Below are positions 45,891 through 57,997 of a stretch of 64,000 nucleotides of DNA, piece by piece. Made by a program: the position numbers and the translations under genes. The notes beneath the pieces are model-generated. The model searched no databases and was not told the origin of the DNA. It saw nothing but the letters and a program-made list of their open reading frames with translations. Each line of letters opens with the position of its first letter. Position 1 is the stretch's first letter. The DNA lies in the NCBI RefSeq assembly GCF_032362555.1, contig NC_083516.1, forward strand, positions 1,885,001-1,949,000. Direction: 5' to 3'. Origin of the DNA: Amyelois transitella (Eukaryota > Arthropoda > Insecta > Lepidoptera > Pyralidae).

Positions 45891-46067
45891 AATAAACAGT
45901 CGAATTTCGTTAACTCAAATGTCAAGGAAAATGCTAAAAATTTCGAGATAACGAGTTTTCGACTTAGGTATAAAGAATTTCGAGATACAAAGGATTTCAT
46001 TGCTAAAAATTTCGACTTAGAACTTAGGCGCTTAGAAATAATATTTTTCTTAAGTTTAATACACATA

Positions 46068-46350
46068 CTAGCTGTGCCCGCGACTTCGTCCGCGTGGAAT
46101 AGTTATTTTGGGCATCATTGAAGCCCTCAAGGATGAATAATTTTCCTCATTTTTTTTCACATTCTCCATTATTTCTTCGCTCCTTAAAGTTGCAGCGTGA
46201 TGTTGTATAGCCTTAAGCCTTCCTCGATAAATGGTCTCACAACACTTAACACTCAACACAAAAAGAATTTTTCAATAGGAACCAGTAGTTCCTGAGATTA
46301 GCGCGTTCAAACAAACAAACTTTTCAGCTTTATAATATTAGTATAGATTT
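46068..46350 (+). repeat. Family D copy, full length
   Basis: ACTAGCTGTGCCCGCGACTTC start to TTATAATATTAGTATAGATT end, with about 15 extra bases near 46243. A minus family A fragment follows at 46595-46770. Confidence 0.88.
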
Positions 46351-46770
46351 ACATCCGGTTATAGTTAAAAAGCTGTTGTTTCGGTTTCATATTGCCAATA
46401 AAACTAAGTGGTAAATGTGTAAGATGTAAGTGTGCTATAAAGTTGTAAAAGATTAATAGCAGTAATTAATGTAAGGTAATGTAACTTATTGTTATGATAT
46501 CTTGTAAAATTCTGAAAGTGTAGCTGAAAGCTGCTTAGAAAATACTCCCTTCCTATATTTAAATATGATTTTTTGGGATTATCTACATACATAAGTACAT
46601 TATACTCACATATATATTCTTAACGGGGTAGACAGAGCCTGAAAAGCCACGTTTAGCTGTGTCGCTTAATGATGGAATTGAGATTCAAATAGTGACAGGT
46701 TGCTAGCTCATTGTCTACAAAAAGAATCCCAAGTTTATTAGCCTTTCCTTAGTTGCCTTTAACGATTTTA

Positions 46771-47940
46771 ACGAATTCCTGAAAATTTCCACGAAAATGA
46801 GGATCCAGGGAAAAACAGATATCACATGGAAAATAAAACAGTGAAAAGGCAATTTTATAACCTAAAAAATACACGGGCAATTTCAAATGTCAGATGAAAC
46901 TTCAGAAAACGCTGATAACTTTATACCTAGTTAATATGGCTTTGACTCGCCATCCCGTTTTTGCGAACGTAAAAGCTTTGCATTTGCTTGACATGAGGCA
47001 AGCAAAAACCTATTTTCGTGTCTGTGCTATGTAGGGTGTAAATATTAGATAGGATATTGATTTAAGTATTATGAAATGCGGCCGCCCAAGTAATACCACG
47101 GTCCAGCGGTGTTTATGGTTTATGTCATGTATGAAAAGATGATGAACATATTGTTGAATGCCTTCAGGGACACAATTCATTGACGAAAACAAGGTTGCTA
47201 TACATCCTATACATTATCTGTAACTGTGGAGACCCTGCGTAACAAGAGGCAGCTGCGTTGCCTAACGTCAGTATTGCTCCAGCATTCCAGTCAGGCGCTT
47301 GTGTGATCGTTACGTAAAATTTTTGTATTTCGTCTGCGCGAAAAAGCAATTTTAAATGAATGCTTAATTAATTTACTAAGTTTATGATATAACGTTGAAA
47401 AGTGTTCTGTTCTAGTTCGTTAAAAACAGTTTTTTGTGACAATAAATCCATGTGAGAAAGTACTTAGGCTTTCGTCTAAATTTAAAGATTACAAATGGAT
47501 TACTATGAAGTGTGAAAGAATATCAAAATAAGTAAAATTTGTGGTGATATATTGGTATACAGAGACGTTAGAAGAAGATTTAGGGAACTGAATGTGAATC
47601 TACCGGCTTGTAAGTAAGGTACCTATATTATTCTAAATTATATCTTATGCCTTTTATATTTATGTATGTGTTAATTCTAGGTAGTTGTGAAAATAAAATG
47701 TTCATGTAATCTTATTTCTTTTTAATTTTCTAATTGTTTTTATTAGGTTCTCCTAGACAAAAAAAAATGTTTATACGAAATGTTTTTCAAAGTCAGATGA
47801 TTCAGAATAATGACATACATACTTACATACCTATCATAGAAACCTAAATTATATATACTTACTCATTTGTTATTTTGGATGCCTTATCTTGAAGAAATCC
47901 CTTCATGAGATAAGTATTGTTAATTTCTCTTTTTATTCTG
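46771..47940. other. Stretch with no recognised element
   Basis: About 1.2 kb of AT-rich DNA. I see no exon, transposase or repeat family member. One moderately GC-rich patch (47080-47310) has open frames on the minus strand but no family signature. Confidence 0.4.
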
Positions 47941-47947
47941 TAATTGA

Positions 47948-48110
47948 TATATGCCATAGATACAAACAAATACCTATGTAGATAAATCATCACGGAAATA
48001 ATCGGTATTATGTGGCAGCGTTTTAAATATATGTATGCCATAGATACAAACAAATATGTAGATAGGTATATCATCACGGAAATAATCGGTTTTATGTGGC
48101 AGCGTTTTAA
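47948..48110. repeat. Tandem duplication of an about 80-bp unit
   Basis: The unit ATGCCATAGATACAAACAAAT ... ATCATCACGGAAATAATCGG ... ATGTGGCAGCGTTTTAA occurs twice in a row (about 47948-48025 and 48027-48110) with a few indels. Confidence 0.88.
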
Positions 48111-48159
48111 CAATTAAAGTCCAATTCAAGACTGCATTAATGATTACCTATGCATATTA

Positions 48160-48425
48160 CTAATATTATAAAGCTGAAGAATTTGTTTGTTTGAACGCGC
48201 TAATCTCAGGAACTACTGTTTCGATAAATGGTCTATTCAATTAATAGACCATTTATCGAGGAAGGCTTTAGGCTATTTATCATCACGCTGCAACTATTAG
48301 GAGCGAAGAAATAATGGCAAATGTGAAAAAAACGGGAAAAAATATTCATCCTTGATCATTGAAGCTCATTGATGCCTAAAATAACTATTACACGCGGACG
48401 AAGTCGCGGGCACAGCTAGATTATT
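48160..48425 (-). repeat. Family D copy with an internal palindrome
   Basis: TAATATTATAAAGCTGAAG start to ACACGCGGACGAAGTCGCG end. Near 48220-48260 the segment ATAAATGGTCTATTCAATTAATAGACCATTTAT is self-complementary, an inverted duplication within the copy. Confidence 0.85.
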
Positions 48426-48772
48426 TTATAAAAAGAAAAGTATTGTTTTAGTTTCTTTGTTTATTATACCGATTTTTATTATACTTGGCACAGAGACAGA
48501 AAAATATTTTGGAGTAACTTAGATATTTTCAGATGAAAATTTCCACGGGAACGAAGTCCAGTGCAAAATGCACATAACCTATTACTGTTCGCCCCCTTAC
48601 TTCTTTTACTGCCTTCTTTACAAACACAAACAATAAACAAGTCACGATCGGGTCAATGGCAAGTTGATTTCATTCGGAAAGTGTTGATCAATGAATTTCG
48701 TTGTTGTAGCCCGAACCTAAAAATAAACAGAGCCTTCGGCGTTTTGTAGTAGTTTTGTAGTAGGTACCTAGG

Positions 48773-48858
48773 GCATGCGCTACGCCGTTTTCATCGCGCG
48801 TAAAACTATCGCTGTCCCTGATAGCTTTGAGCGCGATAAAAACGGTGTCGCGCGTGCC
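48773..48858. mobile_element. Very small inverted-repeat element
   Basis: Ends GCATGCGCTACGCCGTTTTC and, reversed, GGCACGCGCGACACCGTTTT, about 28 bp each; total only 86 bp. Related end motifs (GTGCGACGCCGTTTTTATC near 9092; CACGCGCGATGCAGTTTTTA near 10108) occur in dynactin subunit 2 introns. Confidence 0.65.
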
Positions 48859-49219
48859 ATGCTGCGGGGACTGTGGTCTTACAGTGAAAATATATATATC
48901 CAGTGTAAGTCGTTATATATATACATACATTGTTTAATGGTAAAATGTTGAATGTGGGTTGTAACTTGAAATAAATGAAGAAAAACTGCGCATAAGGTTG
49001 ATAAAACACTGAACTTGTATTATAAGGACTCATTGACATAAATATATGTACATTAAATTACAGAACTCGGATGATCTTTAGGTTATTATAATATTCTAAA
49101 CTAAAAGTAACAAAAAACAAACGTTCCCGCGATGTATTCTTTTTTTCATAATATTTTATAGGTGGCCAGTTCTAAACTATTTATTTATTGCAAAGAGGTT
49201 GACTGACTATGTATTTTCA

Positions 49220-49825
49220 AACATACATATTTACGTCTGTATCCCTTAAAGTCAACAGTCTTGAAAACATTGAAAGGAAACGTTCATCTGTAGGTATAGC
49301 TTAATTATGGAACTGAGATTCAAATAAAGACAAGTTAGCTCATCGCCTACAAGAAGAATGCTAATATTAACCTTTAATTTTAAACACAAACAAACACACT
49401 TTCTCAACAATCAATGCATTACAGGCCTGATGAGCATTTTCTTATGACGTGTAAAAATTCCAAGAACTTGATAACCTGATGCAGCACCATGATGGTCCAA
49501 CTTAACAATAGGAAATATAAAAAATTACACCTTAACAAATGCCCTTCAACCACGCGAGCGAAGTCGTGGGTATCGGCTTGTTAATAATATACATACGTCA
49601 CAGACAGAGCCAACACTCTTGAAAAGACTGATAGGCCACGCTCAGCTACTTGATTTAATGATAGAATTGAGATTCAAATAGTGACAGGTTGCTAGCCCAT
49701 GGCTTAAAAAAAGAATCCCAAGTTTGTAAGCCTATCCCTTAGTCGCCTTTTACGACATCCATAGGAAAGAGATGGAGTGGTCCTATTATTTTTTGTACTG
49801 GTGCCGGGAACCACACGGCACATTA
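49220..49825 (-). repeat. Two family A copies in the same orientation
   Basis: A diverged copy at about 49220-49380 (CATACATATTTACGTCTGTAT start) and a better one at 49590-49825 ending GGTGCCGGGAACCACACGGC. Confidence 0.8.
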
Positions 49826-49914
49826 TTAGTATATTAGTATATCTATAGATAAAACATTATCTCAGATTATTCCAGACAAAATTGTATTTACATAGCTTTT
49901 TAATTAGATAGATT

Positions 49915-50560
49915 ACGTAGGTCGTCTTGTAAAGTTTCTACGCACCCAAAAGTCTGTAGTTTGAATTTTTTATGAGATAACCCCAAAATGTAGAGAGATA
50001 GCTCTCTACAGGTTTAACATTTATGGCGTCAAAAAATTTTAAACTAAAATTCACCTATTTGTCATGTTCTTACTTATTTATATTGTTTGAAGACCTTGTC
50101 ATCATCCCTATTCCTTTGTAAGCTAAGTCCTAGGCTAATGCTATCTGTTACTACTTACCTCTCTATAGTTACATAATTTCAACTGCAGATTCCAAGAAAT
50201 GTCTGTGACAGACAGGCCATCGATAAATCGTATTATTTCCTACCAGAATTGGTGATCGTCACATTCTAATTATAATGAAATTTCTACGTTATTTGCCAGC
50301 AAAGCCTTATTTTGAAGTACATATTATTAATAAAATTTTATCTCAAAATTTCTATTTTTGTCTTACAATTTCAGATTCAAAAAACAAATTTGCATAATCT
50401 GATCTTGCTTAACCATTGGTCATAAACTGATAAAAGTTAATATTTCAACTTGAAACGTAGGTAATAAAATTTCAATCTTCTTGACATTTTGGGGTTATCT
50501 CATAAAAAATTCAAACTACAGACTTTTGGGTGCGTAGAAACTTTATAAGACGACCTACGT
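49915..50560. mobile_element. 646-bp element with 77-bp inverted ends
   Basis: The ends 49915-49991 and 50484-50560 are 77-bp inverted repeats with one mismatch (CTTGTAAAG versus CTTATAAAG), starting ACGTAGGTCGTC. The interior has no coding frame. Non-autonomous DNA transposon or foldback element; target duplication not resolved. Confidence 0.85.
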
Positions 50561-51145
50561 TTAGTGATAAAGCCTTTTGCTGCTATGATTTTAATATATC
50601 GACGGTTGAAAGGCTAATTGTGTCAAGCGACATTTTTTGCGATATTGAGTTATATACATATTTGGAATCTGCGAATTTTTCTCCATCGTTTGAGCTCACT
50701 CTCATATTTTTCTGAGCATTTTTTTGGCGCTTGACACAACCGCAAAAAAGGGTCTCATTTTGGCGGTCATTGATCTAAACGACAAAGATTTGGGTAAATT
50801 TGTGGATCTGCCACTTAAACCTTTTTGACTTTTATCATAATTTTTGTGTCAAGGCGTATGGATTACATTGCATCATACTATTTTGAAAATCAAAGGCGAT
50901 TGCGCCAATTTGCCTTTTCGCTTTTTATATAATATGGTCGCTTGACCCATTTTGATTTCTAAGATAATATTGAAGTACGTCGCTTAGCCGTTTTTGTTTT
51001 CCATCGCCCCACACACGCACGTCGTTTGACACATTTTGTTGCACGATGTAGGTAGTTATCGTGTTGTGTGCGCTACCGAGGCATGTTTCGCTCGCGCTCG
51101 CGCGCGTCTGCGGCGTCAGTCAAACGCCGGCGGTTAACGAAGTTG

Positions 51146-51690
51146 TACATACATACATACATAAAATCACGCCTCTTTCCCGGAGGGGTAGGCAGAGACT
51201 ACCTCTTTCCACTTGCCACGATCTCTGCATACTTCCTTCGCTTTATCCACATTCATAACTCTCTATATGCATGCTCCTTTATTTTCTATTCCTGTAACTA
51301 CATCTTCTTTCAAATCACAACATGTCCTTACCACGCTGTTCCTTATCCGGATCACTCAATTTCACACCCATCATACTCCTTAACGCTCTCATTTCCACTG
51401 CATTTATTCTGCTTTCGTGCTTCTTTTGCCATACCCAACTTTCACTCCCATACATTAATGTCGGAACCAACACGCCCCTATGCACAGCCAGTCGAGCCTT
51501 TTTGGATAGTTTCTGACTGCTCATAAAGGCATGCAAAGCTCCATTCACCATGTTCCCTGCGTTCACTCTCCTTTCAATATCACTAACACACTTGCCATCT
51601 GATGTAAACTTTGATCCTAGATATACAAACTCTTTCACTTGCTCAACTTTTTCTCCTCCAATCAAAATATTACATGCTGTCATTTCTTTC
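51146..51690 (-). mobile_element. Family C RTE-like LINE, truncated copy 1
   Basis: Tail TACATACATACATACATAAA on the left. On the minus strand it encodes ILIGGEKVEQVKEFVYLGSK, HAFMSSQKLSKKARLAVHRG and VPTLMYGSESWVWQKKHESR, then continues in pieces to MNVD..., with an internal deletion near 51270. It is 5' truncated near 51690. Confidence 0.85.
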
Positions 51691-51699
51691 TACATAGAT

Positions 51700-52605
51700 A
51701 CATACATTAAATCACGCCTCTTTCCCGGAGAGGTAGGCAGAGACTACCTCTTTCCACTTGCCACGATCTCTGCATACTTCCTTCGCTTCATCCACATTCA
51801 TAACTCTCTTCATGCATGCTCGGCGGTTTCGGGTACTTTTGACCTGAACCTTTACCAGGACGTCCTTAATTTGATCAAAATACGTTCGTCTAGGTCTTCC
51901 CCCTCCGATCTTTCCCTCCACACTCTCCTTGTATATCTGCTTAGTCAACCTGTTTTCATTCATCCTCTCCTCATGACCGGACCATCGCAACATACCTTTT
52001 TCTATTCCTGTAAATACTTCTTCTTTCACATCACAACATTCCCTTATCACGCTGTTCCTTATCCGGTCACTCAATTTCACACCTGACTGCTCATAAAGGC
52101 ATGCAAAGCTCCATTCACCATGTTCCCCGCGTTCACTCTCCTTTCAATATCTTTATCACACTTGCCATCTGATGTAAACTTTGATCCTAGATATACAAAC
52201 TCTTTCACTTGCTCAACTTTTTCTCCTCCAATCAAAATATTACATGCTATCATTTCTTTCTCCATTTCAAAAACCAGTGTTTTAGTTTTACTTACGTTCA
52301 CTCCCATTCCGTTCTCTTTTAAAGCTTCATGCATACAGTTTACCATCTGCTGTAACTCCTCCGCTGATGACGCCAGTATAACCTGATCGTCGGCATAGAG
52401 CAGACATTTGACGAGTAACTCATTCATCCTTAATCCACTTTCAGACTCTTTCAAATCTGTCAAACAACTATCCATAAATAGGTTGAACAGCCACGGTGAC
52501 GCAACACATCCTTGCCTAACGCCTTTCTCAATCTTAAACCACTCAGTGTGCGCTCCGTTTATCCTGACACAAGCACTCGAATCCTCATATAAGGATTTCT
52601 TTTTT
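51700..52605 (-). mobile_element. Family C RTE-like LINE, truncated copy 2 with RT catalytic motif
   Basis: Minus-strand frame carries reverse-transcriptase motifs GVRQGCVASPWLFNLFMD and the catalytic LLYADDQVILASS, then GVNVSKTKTLVFE and the C-terminal region seen at 33091. An internal deletion at about 52083 joins the segment before KLSKKARL to KLSDRIRN. 5' truncated near 52605, so no endonuclease or full RT. This pair defines the parent of all family C scraps in the window. Confidence 0.88.
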
Positions 52606-53714
52606 GTTTTATTTAAAAATAACCGTTATTTAATTCCTAAAAAATTATTGTATTGATGACAAGAACCTAAAGTCATGATCACCTTTCTATTGGCATGCCG
52701 TTTGTTTCAATTGCTCAATTTTCTTTTTGTATTATTTTGTCTTTTAAACTGAAATATCAATTTAGTGTTGAAAATTACATGGCATTTAAATCATTTTCAA
52801 TTATTTTGTATTACGTGGGATGGGCGCTTGAACCATTTTGCTGTCCAGTTATTTGTTCACTTCAAGCATTTGACTCATTTTGCTGTCAAGTTATTTGTTC
52901 ATTTCAAGCATTTAACTCATTTTGCCTTTCCCTGGAAAAGTGTCATTTTGATGTAAGCGCCATTTAATTACTGAAATATTGCTAAATAGTAACAGAAATA
53001 ATGGTTTTACGTACTTTTTAACCTTATAAATATACTGTATTAATTTTATCAAAATCGGTCAAGCCATTTTTTAACAGCGAATTTTTTTCCAAAAATTAAA
53101 ACTTTGAACCGCTTTTTCTCAGCTTTCACAAAATGGCGCTTACCACAATTAGCCTTTCAACCGTCGATATGATAGTGAATTTGTTATTATGTTGTATAAG
53201 TATTCATTCAAAATTAGATGCCACATACAAAAAGCAATGAAGCAAACGCCACTTACAAAAGAATACAGGTTTTTTGCCAATCCCACGGAAACTATTGTTT
53301 TTAGAAGAAGAAGAGGGTACCCCATATCCTTCTTCAGATTTTAATTATATTTACGTTGAATTTGAAGAAGATTAATTCGATAAATATTTCAGTAGATTAC
53401 CCATGACGAGGCAACATACAAACAAATAAACTTACTTTCGCATTTATAATATGAGCTGGATTGGAATTTTGGACTCTGAATCATCATCCTCTTGGCTTTA
53501 GTCTCCGCTGCGTCCTATGACGATCCTGGGTCCCAATAGTCCCATTGAGTTGTCCCACAGTGGGGGTGGGACAAGTGAGACGATTTTGACCCAATTATCT
53601 CAGGTACTCGTGACACTTACCAGGTTTTTATACGACGCAACTCCCGTCTGACCTCCCTCCATTCTCCCGATTGGGATAAGTCCGCCATTGTACATATTCT
53701 TCTATATCCAATGT

Positions 53715-54490
53715 TCTATTTTAGGATTATAAACTCGGGATTCTTTTTTGGGCGATGGGTTAGCAACCTGTCACTATTTGAATCTCAATTCTATCATTAG
53801 GTAAGCCAAATAGCTGAACATGGCCATTCAGTCTTTTCATGACTGCTGGCCCTGTCTACCCCGCGAGGGATATAGACGTGACCATATGTATGTATGTTCT
53901 ATATTTGTTACATTTCTTTTTATGTGCAATAAAGTGTTTACAAACAAATCTCCTTTGCAGGGAAATGTAATTCTTATTGGATTATGGTTACACATCCAGT
54001 CGCCTGAATGTTCAGGTTTTCTCACGATTTCTCTCACTGTATGACGGGTAGGGTTCAAACTAATATAGGTACATAATTCAGAGAAGATTCATTGGTACAT
54101 GGCCGAGGTTTGAACCTGTGTCACTGCGAAGCGACTACTGCCTGACGGAACTTAAATGTACACATAAGATTAATGTGCCTAGTCGCATTCTACGACATCC
54201 TAGGAGTAATAATACTAGAAGTGCCGTGTGGCTCCCGGCACCAATACAAAAAATAATAGGACCACTCCATCTCTTTCCCATGGATGTCGTAAAAGGCGAC
54301 TAAGGGATAGGCCTATAAAATTGCGATCCTTTTTTTAGGCGATGGCCTAGCAACCTGTCACTATTTGGATCTCAATACCATCATTAAGCCGAGTAGCTGA
54401 ATGTGGCCATTAAGTCTTTTCGGGACTGTTGGCTCTGTCTACCCCGTAAGGGATATAGACGTGACTATATGTATGTATGTATGTAAGTTC
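53715..54490 (+). repeat. Two family A copies with a family G-like piece between
   Basis: 53715-53895 lacks the start but has GGCGATGGGTTAGCAACCTG and the TATGTATGTATG tail. 54218-54490 is near full length from GTGCCGTGTGGCTCCCGGCA to TATGTATGTATGTA. A minus family G-like scrap (GATTATGGTTACACATCCAG) is near 53980. Confidence 0.82.
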
Positions 54491-54721
54491 CGGGAACCAC
54501 AAAGCACGATTTTGTATACCTATTTAGAGTTATAAATAGTATCGAGTGCCAATTTATGCTACAAACAGATCGTATTAAAGCGATAACGTCTCATCAAACC
54601 GTTGTCACGCTTATCAATTGTTTCCATAATTATCGGCACTTTGATGTAAGCCTGTAATTTTACTCCGAAACAGAAATTACCTAAAAGTTTATTATGTTGA
54701 GATATATTTAGGTTTATCCGA

Positions 54722-54965
54722 TAGTTACATACATACATGTAGTCACTTCTATATCCGTAGCGGGGTAGACAGAGCTAACATTCTTAGAAAGACTGAAAGG
54801 TCACGTTCAGTATGGTTTTATGATTCAAATAGTGACAGGTTGCTAGCTCATCGCCTACAAGACGAATCCCAAGTTGAAAAGCTTATCCCTTAGTCGCTTT
54901 TTACGACATCTATGAGAAAGTTATGGAGTGGTTCTATTCTAAAGTAGGTAAAACCACACGGCACA
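54722..54965 (-). repeat. Family A copy
   Basis: ATACATACATGTAGTCACTTC start to ACCACACGGCAC end; inverted relative to the copy ending at 54490, about 230 bp away. Confidence 0.82.
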
Positions 54966-55103
54966 TCCGATAATAGAACTATTTAACACCCACTTAATTT
55001 CTCTGCTTAGCCCGACGGGTCTGACAGATAATGTTTTCAGCATTAAGTCCTCCCTTTGTATAGAACATTGTTTGTACAATGAAGTTTAAATAAATAAAAA
55101 CAT

Positions 55104-56088
55104 TGTAGCGGGAGCGATGATTCGGCTCGACCGCCACCAAAGGGAAGATCTTCCGCCAGGCTAGGTGTTATGCCTGGGGAACCGCGGCTCCGACGATGTT
55201 GTGTCGGAGGTTGTATATATAGCTCCAATCCGTGAAATCTCTGAAATCGCGATTTGGGTTCTTCGCTGCTATTGGCTGAGCGCGTCAATTTCTTCGAGAT
55301 GATTGACATTAGTTGTTTGATTTGATGTTTGTGGCGAATGGCGTAGAGATGTCGCCACAGTACTCCCCCCCAAGACCGGAGGTCTGAAGTCTTGATCTTG
55401 CTGTGCAATCTGTGCTTCAGTAGCTTGCAAGTGCCAGTTGTCTTCCAGTGAGTCGGAAGTTGCTCGAAGTCCTAGTGAGTCAGGAGTGAGCCGTTGCGTT
55501 GCTCGTAGTCTGCGGTGAGTCGAGACAGTAGAGAGCAAGGTGCGACTTGTTGGCGCCGGTAGATATCGTGCAGAGCTGCCACGCTGGAGAGAAGAGCGGC
55601 CGTCGAAGAGATCCAGGCGTGGGCTGCGGTAGATACGTTGGTCGCTGAAGTCGAAGAGAGTGAGTGCGGGTGGAGACAGGACCAGGAAGCTCGGTGAGTC
55701 GGCTGCGATGGACCTGCTGCGATACCCAGCTGCTGGCTTGCTGTGAGACTGCTTGCAGAGTGAGGAGTGATGCTGAGGATTGGAGTTGATGATGATGGAG
55801 AAGGTTGCTTCCGATCACGTCGGGGTCACCAATGTAGCGGGAGCGATGATTCGGCTCGACCGCCACCAAAGGGAAGATCTTCCGCCAGGCTAGGTGTTAT
55901 GCCTGGGGAACCGCGGCTCCGACGATGTTGTGTCGGAGGTTGTATATATAGCTCCAATCCGTGAAATCTCTGAAATCGCGATTTGGGTTCTTCGCTGCTA
56001 TTGGCTGAGCGCGTCAATTTCTTCGAGATGATTGACATTAGTTGTTTGATTTGATGTTTGTGGCGAATGGCGTAGAGATGTCGCCACA
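55104..56088 (-). mobile_element. Miniature LTR retroelement (TRIM-like), intact ends
   Basis: LTRs at 55104-55359 and 55833-56088 (256 bp each) look identical base for base and, read on the minus strand, start TGTGGCGACATC and end CCCGCTACA (TG...CA). The internal part is only 473 bp. A primer-binding-like site TGGTGACCCCGACGTGAT begins one base after the 5' LTR (55831 downward) and a polypurine tract GGGGGGGAG lies 3 bases before the 3' LTR. The target duplication ACAT flanks it (55100-55103, 56089-56092). No gag-pol domains; it must have been mobilised in trans by an LTR element, Ty3-like by the ends. Identical LTRs mean recent insertion. Confidence 0.93.
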
Positions 56089-56256
56089 ACATTTTCATGC
56101 CTGCGCAATTTTGTTCAAGGTCCTTATAAATTCTATTCAAACAAGAGTTACTGAATCATCAATGCCCAGCCTTAACCATAAAAGCTACAAACTTAAAATT
56201 TGGACAAAAGCTTTTAACATTACAAAATTTCATTAAAAACATTTTAAAACTACATT

Positions 56257-56535
56257 ACATATACATATATATGGTCACGTCTACATCCCCTGCGGGTTAG
56301 ACAGAGCCAACAGTCTTGAAAAGACTGAATGACCACGTTCAGCTATTTGGCTTAATGATAGAATCGAGATTCAAATAGTGACAGGATGCTAGCCCATCGC
56401 CTAAAAAAAGAATCCTAAGTTTGTAAGCCTATCCGTGTGGTTCCCGGCAAGAATACAAAAAAGAATAGGACCACTCTCCATCTCTCTCCCATGGATGACG
56501 TAAAATGCGACTAAGGGATATGCTATAAAACTACA
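56257..56535. repeat. Chimeric family A pair (- then +)
   Basis: 56257-56432 is a minus copy cut at GCCTATCC; a plus copy start (GTGTGGTTCCCGGCA) is fused directly and runs to about 56535. Arrangement is head-to-head. Confidence 0.75.
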
Positions 56536-56959
56536 AATCTCTTTATTGCGGAAACATAGGTAGATTAAACACATTACTATCGATTTATTTATTCATTTTC
56601 TTACATTTACCTTTACAGACGAAATCTAATGCAATAGTATAACATTATTATAACATGTTATCCATAATGCTCTCTCGAAATTCGTACGTAATTGAGAGCA
56701 AAGAGCTTGCTATTACAAGATGGCGGCGTGACTGCGTCTGTGACCGTCGTTATAACAGAAAATAATTAATATTCAGAACTTTATTAGACTAAGACGATTG
56801 TACCTTGACCAAATCTAGGACGTACTGGTGAATAATTAGGTCAAGTGTACCCTTTATTGCATGAACAGATGTAATAAAAGTACCTAAATAAAAATGTGGA
56901 TGAGAGAAAACAATGTATACTCTCGTCAACTTTTCTATTCTAAGTTTGAATAATTGTGA

Positions 56960-57085
56960 AGTTGAGGTTATTGAAGAAAATGCTGCAGTGCAGTTTGTTA
57001 CCGCTTCTTCTGCACTGACGCTTTGGAAGCGGCAGTAAACTTAGTTGTGTTAAGTGATTTATTTGAAGTTAACCAATGTTGTTAA
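56960..57085 (+). repeat. Family H fragment
   Basis: AAATGCTGCAGTGCAGTTTG and GCTTTGGAAGCGGCAGTAA; matches 16035-16200. The preceding 56780-56870 carries a diverged family C scrap (CCAAATCTAGGACGTACTGG). Confidence 0.7.
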
Positions 57086-57554
57086 GCCAAAAGGTATGAC
57101 AATTAATGAGTGATATTGAAATGTCCTATTTTATGAATTAAAATACCTATTTAATTTGAATAAAAGAAGTAAGATTTGGGAATCAAGGCAATGCAATGGT
57201 GCTCGTAATACGATAAAAACATATCTGTAGATTTTGTACTTCAGAATTCAGGAAAAATTATAAAATAGCATTTACATTTATGTAGAACAAAACATATTAT
57301 TGTAAGCCTACTTATGTGTATCACAAAAAATTAAAACTTGCCGTTTTAAGTCCATATCAATATCACACGTTTATCCCTTATGGGGTAGACAGAGGTAACT
57401 TAGAACGGCTCGGAGGCCGCGTTCGGTGAGATGTTTTTCATTTAAGAATTCCCATAACTATTGAACAAAATACAATAACTTGTCATAAACAAAAACTCAA
57501 TTTCATTTCTCTTTGACGCGGGTCACTTTGTATTTGGTGTCAGACAAACAAATA

Positions 57555-57782
57555 AACTATATCCTACTAATATAATAAATGCGAAAGTTTTGAGTACCTC
57601 CTATGTCAGATGTCAGTATGGATGTTTGTTACTCTTTCACGCGAAAACTACTGAACCGATTACGATGAAATTTGGTATGTAGGTAGCTGAAGACCCAGAA
57701 TAACATTTAGGCTACTTTTCATCCCGGAGTTCCCGCGGGATTGATTCCACGCGGACGAAGTCACGGGCGGCCTCTAGTATTA
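57555..57782 (+). repeat. Family E copy
   Basis: ACTAATATAATAAATGCGAA start, GAACCGATTACGATGAAATT core and CACGCGGACGAAGTCACGGG end. The same family lies at 59050-59250 (+). Confidence 0.8.
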
Positions 57783-57997
57783 TACATATATTTTGTACAC
57801 GGTCGTCTCAAATTGAAGTTTTATTTATTTCAGATTAAAACCTCTTAGTATTTTTTGACAATCAGCCGACTGTACAGTGCCCTATGTATGTATTATTTCC
57901 ACGTGATATTCTACTCGTGTACTTAATAACTTAACAAATATTGTTTAGAACAATTTGCGTACAAGTTGTAAACTTTTGAATTTATAATATGTATAAG

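Larger units (their letters stand above)
50596..53170. mobile_element. 2.6-kb inverted-repeat element with inserted LINE copies
   Basis: Ends 50596-50622 and 53144-53170 are exact 27-bp inverted repeats (ATATCGACGGTTGAAAGGC start), with weaker similarity continuing inward (AAGCGACATTTTTT, AAGCGCCATTTTGTG). A motif close to CGCTTGACNCATTTTG recurs on both sides of the centre (50726, 50938, 51022, 52826, 52867, 52908). Two LINE fragments (51146-52605) occupy the middle. No transposase. Confidence 0.8.

Noticed and set aside
51068-52086. Long plus-strand open frames at 51068-51526 and 51550-52086
   Set aside because: They are reverse complements of the LINE coding sequence on the minus strand.
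55480-55869. gag-like frame of the miniature LTR element
   Set aside because: Ser/Thr/Gln-rich frame crosses the LTR boundary and has no capsid or zinc-knuckle motif; the internal region is too short for gag.
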